A program made the position numbers and the translations under genes. Shown here piece by piece: positions 1 to 10,460 of a DNA stretch of 49,730 bases; position 1 is the first letter of the stretch, and every line of letters begins with the position of its first letter. The stretch lies in NCBI RefSeq assembly GCF_000372725.1, contig NW_005200378.1:124374-174103 (forward strand). The letters are read 5' to 3'. Source of the stretch: Emiliania huxleyi CCMP1516. Its lineage: Eukaryota > Haptophyta > Isochrysidales > Noelaerhabdaceae. Below the pieces are notes generated by a model, which saw nothing but the letters and a program-made list of their open reading frames with translations, searched no databases and was not told the origin of the DNA.

Positions 1-22
1 TTTGGGGGGGGGGGGGGGGGGT
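1..22. repeat. Poly-G homopolymer at contig edge
   Basis: An uninterrupted G run of about 18 bases opens the window. It has no coding meaning and its length is probably unreliable. Confidence 0.8.
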
Positions 23-329
23 CAGGAGGGTGTGTGGGAGGAAGGGAGAGGAGGGGAGGCGGCGAGTGGGAGGCGAAGAGGGGTGTGGGACGAGGGTGGG
101 GCGAGCAGGCGTGGGGGGTGTGGCACCGAGCCAGCGAGGACATACGCCGGCTTGACCTCGACCTACCAGGGAGGGAAAAAAGTCCTCGAGGGAAAGTTAG
201 CGAGGACGTGCGCGTCGTGCGGTGTAGAAGGGACCGTGTCGCCATTGGACGGGTCGACGCCATTGGAGAGAACCTGTAGCAATAAGAATAAAAAATGGTG
301 AAAGTACTCGGGAGCAATAGCGGCGGACG

Positions 330-577
330 CCTTTCGAGAGGACCCAGGCGCTGGCTGGGTCCTGGAGCACGACCCGCTCGCCGCTCGGCTTCGTGCGGAG
401 GAGGTAGGTGTACGCGGTCGTCTTCAATCTGGTCAGAGACTCGCGCCTACGTATCTCCCCGTCGCCGAAGGTCCTCGATTCGTAGCCGACGATCACCTCG
501 ATCTGCGAGTCGGCCTTGTAGACGCACACGGCCTCGTTGAAGTTGACTTCAACGGTGCGGCTGCTGGGCGTCGCCAT
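330..577 (-). CDS. Partial gene, probable first coding exon, unknown product
   Basis: An ATG at 577 opens a compact, non-repetitive frame beginning MATPSSRTVEVNFNEAV and running for about 82 residues to ...SAWVLSKG. The composition (balanced charged and hydrophobic residues) is unlike the Arg/Ala/Pro shadow frames around it. Near 330 a GC-type donor (AAAG|GCGTCC) is possible, after which the frame becomes unconvincing. No downstream exon was identified toward the window edge, so the 3' part is unresolved or lies outside. I do not recognise the family. The 1-329 region otherwise shows only G-rich low-complexity sequence. Confidence 0.45.
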
Positions 578-815
578 GAGGAAGGATCTGCGCGACGAAC
601 GGGCAGGCGCCTAGAAGACGCCTCATTCAACGTAGGATTCCTAATCTACAATCAACGTAATAAAAAAATTTAGCGTGTTGACCGGCCGGGTTGCTGCGTG
701 TACGTTGTATTTATTTATTTATTGCTGCGCAAAGATGACTCCAAGGAGGACGAACCAGTGGAAATCCAGTTGTCAGATGTCACGATGCATCCGAAGGGGA
801 CCCCAGCGCAAATCT

Positions 816-868
816 CGCGCTGCGCTAGGCTCAGAGCGAGTTCGCGCTGCGCTAGGCTCAGACGGCGT
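816..868. repeat. Short tandem duplication
   Basis: The motif CGCGCTGCGCTAGGCTCAGA occurs twice in a row, about 29 bp apart, just downstream of the end of the minus-strand ORF. It looks like a local slippage duplication. Confidence 0.7.
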
Positions 869-2135
869 GCGTGGGCCGCCGGGGTGAGGACCCCACCGAC
901 ACCGCTCCTTCGCGGTTCACGCATCGCCTTCGGGAGGTCAGGCTCGGCAAGCTTGTCGGTCGGGCTCTAGAAGCTGGGGCCGGTCCCGTAGGCCGTCCGT
1001 AGCCGAGAGAGCCCCCGCCCCCCACGGCCTTGTCTGACAAAGGTAGGAATGACAGGGAGTCGGGCTGCCAGCGCACCACCCTCCATGGAGCCATGAAGTC
1101 CACCGCCTTGCAGCACGTCTGCGCAGTCCACGCCAGCGTCCGCCGGTCCCCGCCCCCATACCACGTGGGGGCCCACATCGTCGGTGCGCCGGACCCCCGC
1201 CCCCCCGTGCCGCCCGCCACGAATGCAAGCCGCCTCAGCGCCTCGGTGTCCACCGTCCTGGCCACGTCGTCCCTCCTTGGCGCGAAGAGGAGCACTCTGA
1301 CATGCCGAGGGTTCATTAGTCGGGCGTGGCGGCGGAGCACTCCCGGTTGGCGGCATCTCGGCGGGCGGAGGGGGTCCTCTTCACCCCCTGCCCAAGCGTG
1401 GGTGTTCGCGTAAGCCGACTCCGTAGCGTTGGTCCATCCCGCCGCGTGTCCAAAGGCGATTGTCCCGGCCGGGAAGAAGAGCACCTCGTCCACTGCCGCC
1501 CCGTTACTGCTCAGGTTCTGATAGGCGCGACGGGACTTCTGCTCCCCCTCCTGCGGCGCTTCCTGAACAACCATCACCACCCGTCCGCCCGCCTCCGCTG
1601 TGGCCACCGCCTTCTTGTACACTCTGGTGAGGGCTCCTCGCCCGTGTTCGTTGACCGTGACCAAGACGTTGTGCGGCCACGGTTGCGACTCCCATCTGTC
1701 CGCGGCGACTTCATCCACCTCCACCCCCCACTCCCCCCCCGACCACGCCCCCCCCACCACTCTGGGTGCGGTCTCGAAGAGCGTCGACATGGTGAGCGCC
1801 GAAGTGAGCGCCTCGCCTCTCAATCCGAACGCGTCTCTCAGCCACGCCCGCAGCTCTGGGACGATCTGTGCCACGATCCGCAGCGGGCCACGACCCCGTT
1901 CTCGGACCGCCTCGGAGCACACCCGGACAGCCGCGGCGGGCAACCGCTGCGCCCCGAGCCACGTTCGACTCGCCCACACCGCAGCTAGGCACGTCGCTCT
2001 CTCCGGAGTCATGCCGTGGCACAGCCCCCCCGTGTTGACAGTCAGAGCCGTGGGATCCTTGCCCACTTCAAAGGCATGGAGCTGGCGCCACACCCCCGCT
2101 CCCCGTCTCCCAGCCCGAGCCGCCCCGCCATCCAC
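858..2135 (-). CDS. Hypothetical protein, 425 aa, possibly from a mobile element
   Basis: An intronless frame of 425 codons with protein-like composition for about residues 1-370. The last 50 residues are Arg/Pro/Ser-rich and may be read-through. Recognisable stretches include an amphipathic helix-rich part (ELRAWLRDAFGLRGEALTSA, about residues 95-115) and an alternating beta-like core (NVLVTVNEHGRGALTRVYKK, then GGRVVMVVQE, about residues 155-190). A later segment reads VLFFPAGTIAFG. This order loosely recalls Dam-like methyltransferase proteins carried by some retroelements, but no catalytic DPPW-type motif is visible, so that is speculation. There is no signal peptide. An upstream exon cannot be excluded because residue 1 lacks a distinctive context. 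The 2136-2722 interval between this ORF and the tyrosinase gene shows no supported gene. Confidence 0.5.
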   Translation of the reverse strand: MDGGAARAGRRGAGVWRQLHAFEVGKDPTALTVNTGGLCHGMTPERATCLAAVWASRTWLGAQRLPAAAVRVCSEAVRERGRGPLRIVAQIVPELRAWLRDAFGLRGEALTSALTMSTLFETAPRVVGGAWSGGEWGVEVDEVAADRWESQPWPHNVLVTVNEHGRGALTRVYKKAVATAEAGGRVVMVVQEAPQEGEQKSRRAYQNLSSNGAAVDEVLFFPAGTIAFGHAAGWTNATESAYANTHAWAGGEEDPLRPPRCRQPGVLRRHARLMNPRHVRVLLFAPRRDDVARTVDTEALRRLAFVAGGTGGRGSGAPTMWAPTWYGGGDRRTLAWTAQTCCKAVDFMAPWRVVRWQPDSLSFLPLSDKAVGGGGSLGYGRPTGPAPASRARPTSLPSLTSRRRCVNREGAVSVGSSPRRPTHAV

Positions 2136-2722
2136 CGGGAGCCCGGGGTCCGTATCCGATTCCCCATTCCCAGCCCGCCGGGCAGCCTCTGTGGGCGGAT
2201 TTTGATTAAAGTAGAACGGTCCCTTGTGTCGCTGGTGCGCTTGGTCCTTCTTTGAAGCTATTTACATACCACCTCACGGCGGTCACGCTGGATGGAAGTG
2301 GCGAATCGATGCGAGCGCGCCGCGTGCTACGCGCGGCGCGCTCATATCGACTTGGAGTCCAATGCGCGCAGCGGGTAGCACCTCGGGAGCTCGCTCTACC
2401 CGGGATGCGGAGAACTGCCCACAGGAGCGAGAATGTTCGCCGGCGAGGATCTATCTGCCGCGTCTGGGTATCATTAGGAATAATCGCCACAGCACTAGCG
2501 CTACGAGCGTCATGCATGAATGGTCCCATCACATCTCCCAGGAGTTCTACTGGCTGCGAAGCTGCACCCGCCAGCATCTGCCAGCGAGCGAGGCCACCGA
2601 GCGAGCGTGGATCTATGGCCATCGCCCGACCCGTAGCCCCAGCCACAGCCGCAGCCACAGCCACAGTCGCAGCTGTGCAGCCGCAGCCACGCCGGCCGAC
2701 GTTCCCGCGGAGGCGGATAGTC

Positions 2723-5700
2723 TCACGCCTCCCGGAGCTTCTGCTGCAGCTCCTCGCCAGCGCGCGCGGAGACGGTGGTGTTGCCCGCCGCGTAGAAGGG
2801 CGACATGGTGTCGAGCGCGCCGCCCGCGAGGGAGAGGCCGAGGCCGAGAGCGAGGCCTGCGAGGGAGGAAAAAAGGGGTGGTCCCCGAGGGATAGAGAAG
2901 GGGCGGAGCAGGGGAGAAGATTCCATCTTGGAGAGAGGGGGTGTGGGGCGCGCGCCAATCTCGCGGATCGCCACCGGGAGGAGCTGGAAGAAGAAGTCGT
3001 CGTCAAGCGTGCCGTCGGCGCGCTGCGGGTGGGGGAGGTCGGCCAGCTCCCAGCGCTCCGCCTCGTCAAAGGCGATGTGCACCAGAGGGAACGAGCCTTC
3101 CGAGGCCGCCTGTGGGCGGGCGGGACGGGCATGGGAGAGGCGCAAGTGGGGAGGCGGCGAGAGGCGGCGGGAGGGGCAGTATCTAGATAGTGGAGCTTTG
3201 GGCCAATCGAGAGAGTGAACGAGTGGCGCGTCCTGCTCTATCTAGCGGAGGTGGACGCGTGCGATCCGCGCGCACCGTCGTCTGCGCGAGCTTGCCTCCC
3301 GGCCCGTCGCGCGCCTCGTGGGCGGTGGCGAGCTCGGCGAAGGAGAGGAGGATGTGCGCGTCGGCCTCCTCCGCGGTGTACTCGAAGGAGATGGTCGGGA
3401 GGGACTCCAGGGCGGGCGCCGGTAACGGGTCGGTCGACGAGCCAGCTCCGGGGTCAATAGACGAGGACGGGCGGCAGGCCTTGCTCCACGCACCAAAGGC
3501 GCGCTCGAGCTCGGCCTGCGCGGCGTCCATCCACTCGTCCAGCCCCTCGCCCGGCTCGTCGTCGCGCCGCAGGGTCCACCTGACGGGCTGCGCCTTGGCG
3601 GCAACGAGGAGCCGCTGGACCACCTCCGTGTAGCGCTCGTCCGCCTGCGGCGCCGCCGAGAGGGCGGCGCGCGCCAGCAGCAGCGCCGCCTTGGTCTTTG
3701 GCCCGGCGACGCCGTCCTCCGGGAGCGCCGCGGCGGCCTGCGCCGCCTTGATAGCGTCCGCCGTCGCCTTGCCAACGACACCGTCGACCTTGAGGCTGGT
3801 CGTGAAGACGGCGTTGAGGAGCATTTGCAGCGCCACCACCTCCTCCTTGTGGATCTCGATCTCGTTCCTCAACTCGGCGATCGCCGTGTCGCTCAGTCCC
3901 TCGATCGACACCGGCTCGCTGCCCTCCGACACGTCCACCTGAGAGGCGCGGCGCGGCGAGGCGAGGCGAGGTAAGGCGTCTCTGCACGCTGGTGAGGGGC
4001 AGGGGTGGGCTGTCCTTGACTCCACGTCCCCAAAGAGCGGAGCCCGGTGCAAGAGGGAGAGAGCGGCGAGCGAGAGTGCGAATGACTCTGAGTGTCGCGC
4101 CGCTACGTCCCACACCTCGAAGGAGAGCGTCGGCGAGCTCAGCTCGGGCGGCGGCACGCCCGCCTGCTCGAGCGTCATGGCGGTCTGCGTGGCGATGTCG
4201 AAGGCGAGCGCGTGCAGCACCGCGCGCGCGCGAGGGATGCACGCCTCCTTGAGCGCCTCCGTCACGTCCACCTCCGCCGAGCAGGTTGGCGAGTTGAGCA
4301 CGCAGTTGTCGCAGCGGACGGTGCCCTCCGTCGGGAGGACAAAGAGCGACGTGATGCCTACACACAGGACGCGCCGTGGCCTCAGGTGGCGCGGCCCAGC
4401 GGCCGTTTGGGGGGGGGGGGGAGGTGGGGCGGCGCCGGCGAAGCCCGGCAGCGCCTTGAGGTCGGCAGGCGTCGCCGACTCGAGGTCGGGGGGCGGCTGC
4501 CACGACGGCTGCTCCTTCTTCGGGCTCCCGACGAAGGGGAGGAAGCTGAGGAGGCCGCCCTCGTCGTCGCCGTCGCCGGCGTCGGAGACGTACACGTACA
4601 GCGCCTTGGAGCCGTCCACGTTGACCTTCGGCACGTCGTTGAAGTGGGCGAGCACCGGCAGGTCGCGCGCGCGCCGCCGCCGGCCGCCGCCGACCTGGGC
4701 GAGGGACGCGTAGGTGTAGCCCATCGCCTCCGTGTTGAAGGTGTCGTCGCCGGTCCACTTGCCGCGCATCACCTCGCGCGAGTGGGCGTGGGAGTAGAAC
4801 GGCTCGTACCTGTGTAGAGCCGGGGACGGGGTGAGGCAAGGGGACGGCCTTGCGCTAGGGGGGGCGATGGCGAGCTGCGGTGGGGGTGGGCTCTCACCCG
4901 TGTGTCTGCCCCTGGGGGAAGGCGGCGGCGGTGCCCGCGCGGCGCGCGTTGCGGCGGAACTCCTTTTGCATCCTCGCGTGCCTGAGTTTGCATCAGGCGT
5001 GGATGAGTACGCACTCGCGCGCCGGCGCGGGCGTGCCTCCGTGTGTGCCCGCGGATGGCGAGGAAGGACTCGTACACGCGGTCGACGTTGCAGTGGTGCA
5101 GCCAGAAGATCGGGTGGAAGGCGGCCGTCGGTATCAAGCCAATCATCTCTGTGCCCGGCTTCCTGCGGCCGAGGCTCCCCAGAGCCACGTGCGCCGACCC
5201 GTGCGGGCGCGCATCGAGGGCGAGGCTTGAGGCCCTAAGGAGTGGTGCGCCGTCCCTGACTCCCTCTGGTCAGGCGAGGGGCGTCGAGGGCGAGAGGCTG
5301 GCGCTCTCCTGTGCTGGTGCTGAAGGAGGTACTTCCTCTGCGAGCCGGCAATGTCGTAGCCCCGGTGGCCGAGGTTCCACTCGAGCTCGCGGTCGAGCTC
5401 GTGGGTCCAGACCTGCGCAGTGGAGCGAGGCGAGACTGGAGGGGCGAAGTTAGGGGAGGGGGGGGGGGGGGTGCGGCGTGCCATGGTTTTGTAGAACGGA
5501 GTGCCGTCGGGCTCGATCGCCTTGATCGGGTGGCCCCCGCGGGTGAGCGGGAGGAAGTCGTCCGGGAAGAGGCCCTGAGGGGAGGCGAGGGAGAGGTCGG
5601 CCCTCTCCACACGACGTGTGCTCCCACCCATGTGACAGACCTGCCCTTGCGAGCCAATCGTCTGTGCCATCAGCTTTTGCGCCAGCATGGGCAGCATCAT

Positions 5701-6006
5701 CTTGCCCTCCGGCTTGATCGACCAGTCCCAGTAGGGAAGGCCGATGTTGCCGTCGCCGCCGAGGTCGATGTCGGCGCAGCGCAGCGTCTGCTCAAAGTCG
5801 AGCATGTACACGCGGTGCCAGTTCGGGAAGCACTCGCCGCCATGGACGCAAAGCGGGTGCTTCCCGTCCTTCATGTGGCTGAGGTACGTTTGGCTGCGAG
5901 GCGAGGGGCGGCGTGGTGTCATCACGACAGCAGAGGAGGGCATGCGGAGGCGGAGGCGCTGGCGGAGGAGGTGTGGGCGGTGATGGCGAGGGTGGAGGCG
6001 GCGAGG

Positions 6007-6037
<31 letters not shown>

Positions 6038-7193
6038 CGATAGTGGAGAGGGAGTGAGAAAACGCTCACCGAGCTTGCGACCCGCCGTGGATGAGCGCGA
6101 GCCGAAAGTATTGCGAGCTACCCGGCACGCCGTCCTCGCTCTCCATCATGCGCAGCCACGCCTTGACGATGCGGTCCTCCTCGGCTGAAGTCAGCTCGTG
6201 AGCACTCTGGCGCACCACTGGCCCCCCCAGCTCTCGCTCGTACCACTTTTTGGCATGCTTCGTTGGGAAGAACGGCGACTTGGGGGGGGGCGCTGGCGGC
6301 GCGGGTGCAGCATTGGAGGGACCCGGCTCGGCGGGGGGCACGGCGGGGGGCACGGCGGTGGGCACGGCGAGACCTCTTTCCCACGGCGGGGGGCACGGCG
6401 GTGGGCACACGGGTCGCTTTTGGCGTAGGGCCGGCCGGCAGCCCGGCAGGCAGGGGATGCACGGGTCGGGGGGGCACGGGTCGGGGGGGCACGGGTCGGG
6501 GGGGCACGGCGGGGGGCACGGCTTGGGGCACGGCGGGGGGCACACGGGGCAAGGCTGCGGGCAGCACGGTAGCCAGGAAGGGCAGCGCACCCAAATCACG
6601 ATCACCACTATTGCGACGACGAAAGCCAGAACAATGACAACGCCAGCGACGATGAAGACGGCGATGAGAGGGCCTTCATTCAGCCGGCGAGGGCCAAGAC
6701 TGATCGGCTGCGTCGGCTTGGTCCGATCGGCCGCGCTTGACAGAAAGCCGAAGAGAGGCGGCGGCGGAGCCGCGAGTGGAGGCAGCCTGGTCGGCGGCAG
6801 CGACGGCGGGAGCGGCGGCGGCGACGGCGTGGGAGGCCGAGGCGGAGACGCGGGCGGAGACGGAGGCAGCGGCGGCGGCGCCGGCGGTGACGGCGGTGGA
6901 GCAGGCGACAGGTCGGCCTCGAGCGCCCTTTTCACGGCGGCGGCAGCCCCCGCCTCCTCGGCCGCCTCCTCGGCCGCCCTGCCCTTCTCCAGCGCGTCAG
7001 CGGCAGCCTCTCCCGTCGGTTCAGCCGTTGCAATTCTGGCGACGAGGCGGCGCAGCTCGGCCGACTTGACGGGCCGCATCTCGGCCTCGGCCTTGCGCGT
7101 GCCCGCGGGAGATTGGTGGCCGAGGCCGATCAACAGCAGCGCCGCTGCAGCGAACAGCAGAGCGGCGGCGCGGAGGAATCTCGTGGCAATCAT
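2723..7193 (-). CDS. Multidomain membrane protein: Pro/Cys membrane module, tyrosinase, PG-binding-like domain, inactive matrixin
   Basis: Start is the ATG at 7193, shared with two paralogues. Exon 1 (7193-6070) encodes a hydrophobic N-terminus (MIATRFLRAAALL), a Pro-rich spacer, a TM helix (IAVFIVAGVVIVLAFVVAIV), CPPDP repeats, then the tyrosinase N-terminus. Further exons: 5893-5641, 5574-5482, 5412 to about 5330, 5225-5049, 4981-4898, 4809-3276, 3109-2956, 2856-2723. Several introns look GC-AG. CuA shows VHGGECFPNWHR; CuB shows PHGSAHVALGS and AFHPIFWLHHCNVDR, so the copper sites look intact (phenol oxidation expected). Next come a probable tyrosinase C-terminal region, a PG_binding_1-like repeat (LKVDGVVGKATADAIKAAQ) and an M10 fold ending at the Met-turn (LDTMSPFY). 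The zinc motif reads REIGLALGLGLS instead of HExxHxxGxxH. The long 4809-3276 exon may contain two more in-frame introns. The exon 4 end is uncertain. Confidence 0.8.
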
Positions 7194-7293
7194 GTGTCGC
7201 CATTGAGGCGGTCGTTCTTGCGGCGACTGTCTTTCATCGAGATCTCGCGGCATTCGGTGTGAATAGGACGTATTTTCTTTTGGCCCCCGCCCC
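7194..7293 (-). promoter_or_regulatory. Conserved leader block upstream of membrane-module gene
   Basis: About 100 bp immediately before the ATG at 7193 is nearly identical, in inverted orientation, to 23270-23370 before the ATG of the third family member. The core reads CAAAAGAAAATACGTCC, then CGCGAGATCTCGATGAAAGA. It may hold the transcription start, but it is also simply the flank of a recent duplication. The block is open in frame with the CDS, so an N-terminal extension is possible. 7294-8135 contains no supported gene. Confidence 0.55.
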
Positions 7294-8135
7294 CGGTGTG
7301 TGTGTGTGTGAGGCCTCCGGCTGTTTGCGGCGGGCGGCTTGCTGCTCGCGGCGATGGCGAAAAACTCGTCTCGCCACACGCCAAGGGCTTATGCTCTGGC
7401 GAGACGTGAGGCGCATGCGCCCAGGAGGGGAGGGGGCATGTGTAACGACACTGCTAGAGATGCCTTTCGGGGCCCAGAGATAAAACTTCTGTGATGCCAT
7501 GCGTGACCTAGTAGTGTCCCCAGCTATGGGCGTGTCCACGTTGGAGCCAGGTGTGGTGTGGGCGCGAGAATAGCTCCGCCGTTCATGGAGGCAACCGATG
7601 CGAGTCGACTGGTGTGTGTCGTCGTGGTTTCGTATGAAGAATACTCACTCACACCGCCCCCGGGAATGTGTTTTTGTGTGAAGAACCTGTTTTGCTCCGT
7701 GGTCTTCCGCCGCCGAAGCTGGGTCCTTCCCGCCCCCCCGCCTCTCAAACACAAAAATCTCTCTCTCTACATGCGCACTCGTCCAACCGGGGACCGCAGA
7801 CTCGTTCTGCGCGCCAACGGCTGGTGACGCTGTGTTGCCCTTGAGCTAGTCCTTCCCCGGTCGCCTAGCCTCTGCGCTGTCTGGCGGAACGCCTGTATGC
7901 CATGCGCGCGGACCACGCTTGCGTGGATACGTGGCTGGCAGGCTGACCCGTGTGCGGCAGAAGACGCCCAATCTTGCACAAGTGCAAGAACCATGCGCTC
8001 CCCATGGACGGTCGAGTTCCGCTGCCTGGACTGCCTCCGGCGAGCTCCGGCGAGCTGTAGAGTCTAGAGACAGTGGGAAAGGGACCTCCACGGAAAAACC
8101 AAATCCGATTTCTTTAGTACGAAATTCTTTTCCTT

Positions 8136-8890
8136 TTAGCGGTGGGACGTGTTGCCAATGTCTCGTTTGCGCCCAAGTCCGTGTGCAGGTCGGGATGGCT
8201 GCTGCGCGTAGATGCCAATCTGGTCGTCCGAATGTCTCGCCGCGCGCTCGTAGCCCTCCGCAAGCCGGTCCAGCTCGTCGCTCTCCACAACCTCGACCAT
8301 GCCGCGCCCCAGCAAGCTCAGGAAGTTGTTGGTGTCTTTGGTGTGGGTTACGCACCGTTGCTTCCCCTTGAGGCCAAGGTAAGGGCAGACATTGAGGCGG
8401 CAGCGAACGGTTGAGCACGAGAATAGTGAAGGCAGCCTGGTCCTGCACATGTGGAAAGCAGAAGGCGGTGGGCTCAGCCACTGCCATGCCCAGCCAGTCC
8501 CAGACCAGCAGGCGGTTCGACGGCGTATTCTCGAGCAGGATGTTTGCGTTCAGCACCAGCGGCCGGCTGAGCAGCGCGCTCGCATTCGGGATGAGGTCGG
8601 CGTACGAGGCCAGCGCGGGCCCAAACGGCAGCGCGCCGTTGTGCGTATACAGGTCGTGGGAGCAGTCGCTGCCGGAGCAGGTGACGAGCCCGTAAGCGGA
8701 GCCAATCGCCAGCGAACGCCGGCCGCGGAGAGAGTGCTGGGCCCACCACGCGGTGCTGGTCCAGCGGCGGCCCGGTACGGGCAGAGGAGCGGTCGGGCGC
8801 GTCCTCGAGCCGGAGAGCATCGCGATCGCGTCCCGCAAGTGGGGTGTCGACGGGCCCCCGGTGGCGACGGGGGTGCTCTCCGGCCGCGGC
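8136..8890 (-). pseudogene. Broken ORF of unknown family, possibly glycosyltransferase-like
   Basis: Two adjoining minus-strand frames read as one protein. The first (about 8890-8410) includes SLAIGSAYGLVTCSGSDC, ALASYADLIPNASALLSRPL, VWDWLGMAVAEPTAFCF and QDQAAFTILVLNRSLP. The second (about 8405-8136) continues with LNVCPYLGLKGKQRCV, TKDTNNFLSLLGRGM and DELDRLAEGYERAARHSDDQ. The join needs a one-base frame change near 8405 with no good splice sites, so this is a pseudogene or contains a sequencing error. The DQAAFTILVLNRSLP-type stretch recalls donor-site regions of some sugar transferases, which is a weak inference. A 150-bp fragment of this sequence recurs at 23100-23262. Confidence 0.5.
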
Positions 8891-9009
8891 GGCCGAAAAC
8901 GGGGGTCTATGTTACGGTATGTTAATGAAGTGATGCACTTGATGCAAGGGTGCCATTGTGCTCTACTACGAAAGTTGTGTAAGATGACCAAGTCTCAGAC
9001 ACTGAATCC

Positions 9010-9310
9010 TTAGCGGAGCTGAGTTCTGACGGTGTGAACACGAGCAACCGGAGAGACGACCGGGACCGGGCCGCACGCCGGGAGTGCCCCGACTAGCAGT
9101 GACGGGCGCGGACGAGCGAATGAGAGGTCGCTATCTGTGGGAGATGTGTTATTAGAGACTAGGGCTGCCTATCTCTCATTGAAAGAAACCTCTCATTCGC
9201 TCGTCCGCACCCGTCACCGCTCACAGAGTGCTCCGCGTGCCGCACTGGCCGCCGCCGGCCGCCGGCCGCTCACGGTAACGGAACAGTGTTACTACTCCGC
9301 AACGTTGAGC
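9010..9310. repeat. Imperfect fold-back (inverted repeat) element
   Basis: The arms 9099-9127 and 9189-9217 are reverse complements over 29 nt with one mismatch (core GCGGACGAGCGAATGAGAGG), separated by a 61-nt loop. Weaker complementarity appears to extend outward on both sides, roughly to 9010 and 9310. No ORF is present. It could be a miniature fold-back transposon or a structured RNA. Confidence 0.6.
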
Positions 9311-9429
9311 TGGATCAAACTGAAGAGTGCTCCTGAAAGCCCTCTCTGGACTCTGCCACACAGTAGCAGCTCACGACTAGCAGCTGGTTTGGCTGTATTT
9401 GTAGCCATTTTTAGGCTTCAACTGGTCCC

Positions 9430-9835
9430 AAAATAGTAGCAACACCTCATGAAAATCAGTCAAAAAAGCCCAAAAAATCGGCGCCTGCGGCGGACCTCCT
9501 GGGGCTGCAGCCCCAGACCCCCTTGACTGGGGGGACCCCCCCCAAGAGCACCCCCGTCGCCCCCGGGGGGCCGTCGACACCCCAGGCAAAAAGCCTCCGG
9601 CGGGCCTCCGGCGGACGCGTAGCGGCGTGGCGCTGCGCGCCGGCGCTCCGGCGCCCGCGGAAACAGCCGGGGTGTGTCGGACGGGGAGTCCGGCGGGCCT
9701 GCGGCGCGGGGCGCTGCGCGCGGCAAGCTTGCCGGGATGTGTCGGCCGGGGAGCCTCCGGCGGACGCCTGGCGGCGTGGCGCTGCGCGCCGGCGCTGCGC
9801 GCCATTCGAACGAGGCTCGACTGCATCTTCGCCGC
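9430..9835. repeat. GC-rich repeat element with internal tandem copies
   Basis: The segment starts with AAAAAATCGGCGCCTGCGGC. That start recurs at about 35430 (CCGAAAAATCGGCGCCTGCG) after a similar A-rich lead-in. Inside, a unit containing GGCGTGGCGCTGCGCGCCGG occurs at about 9625 and 9775, with a degenerate third copy between them (GGGGCGCTGCGCGCGGCAAG). No convincing protein is encoded. It looks like a dispersed repeat family. Confidence 0.5.
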
Positions 9836-9980
9836 ATCTAATTCGTATATTTTGCGCCCCTTAGAGCTCGCGGAGGAGCAAAGGGCGCCCGATTAGCGCT
9901 GCGCGCGGCCGGGCAAAAATTCGTGGCCTCCCCCGCCGTCTCCTCCCTCACCGCCACGCCCTCCCCCCCCACCACGGGTA

Positions 9981-10062
9981 CCAGGAAGGAAGTCCACTGG
10001 ACACCAGCGCGCGACGCGGACGAACCGCTCAATATGGCCGGCAGCTCGTGCTGTCGGCGGGG
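9981..10062. repeat. 82-bp duplicated fragment, copy 1
   Basis: CCAGGAAGGAAGTCCACTGG through GTGCTGTCGGCGGGG is identical by eye to 22960-23041. On the minus strand it reads as an open peptide (GHIERFVRVARWCPVDFLPG), so it may be a fragment of a coding exon copied to two places. Confidence 0.75.
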
Positions 10063-10137
10063 TTGGTTGGGGAGAACCGGCACGGAGGGGCCCCAAAGCC
10101 CCCCCCCGGGGGGGGCGGGGGCCAAAAGAAAATACGA

Positions 10138-10193
10138 GTGTGCGACTGCAACGACGGACCGTTCGCAAGAGACCATTGGGTTTGTACTATTAA
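10138..10193 (+). repeat. Leader-type direct repeat, copy 1
   Basis: The sequence GTGTGCGACTGCAACGACGG...ACCATTGGGTTT recurs, slightly diverged, at 10461-10507 just before the second membrane-module gene. It follows a CCAAAAGAAAATACG motif like that in the leaders at 7.2 and 23.3 kb. Confidence 0.6.
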
Positions 10194-10460
10194 CAACGAA
10201 GGCGCTCTCAAAGAAAATACGAGGAGGTGGGAATGGGCGGTCGGCGTTGGGGTAGAGCCGCAGGCGCGTACGGGGTAGCCGTCACTCTCCTGCCTCAAAA
10301 GGGCGGGGCTGTCCCGGAAAGTGAGAAACGCCGGGCAGCGTGGCGCATTACTGAACCCTCCCATACGTGCTTGTGCTCCTCCTTTGCTGTCCCATCTCCT
10401 CATCTCTTTCCCGCCTGGGCGGGGCGGCGGGCGGGCGCGCGGTGCGGCATGGCGTGTGCG

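Noticed and set aside
2206..3132. 308-codon minus-strand frame overlapping the matrixin exons
   Set aside because: Arg/Ser/Pro-rich shadow of the real frame; the true frame ends at 2723.
3454..4839. 461-codon Arg/Gly-rich minus-strand frame
   Set aside because: Shadow of the tyrosinase/PG-binding exon with typical GC-rich off-frame composition.
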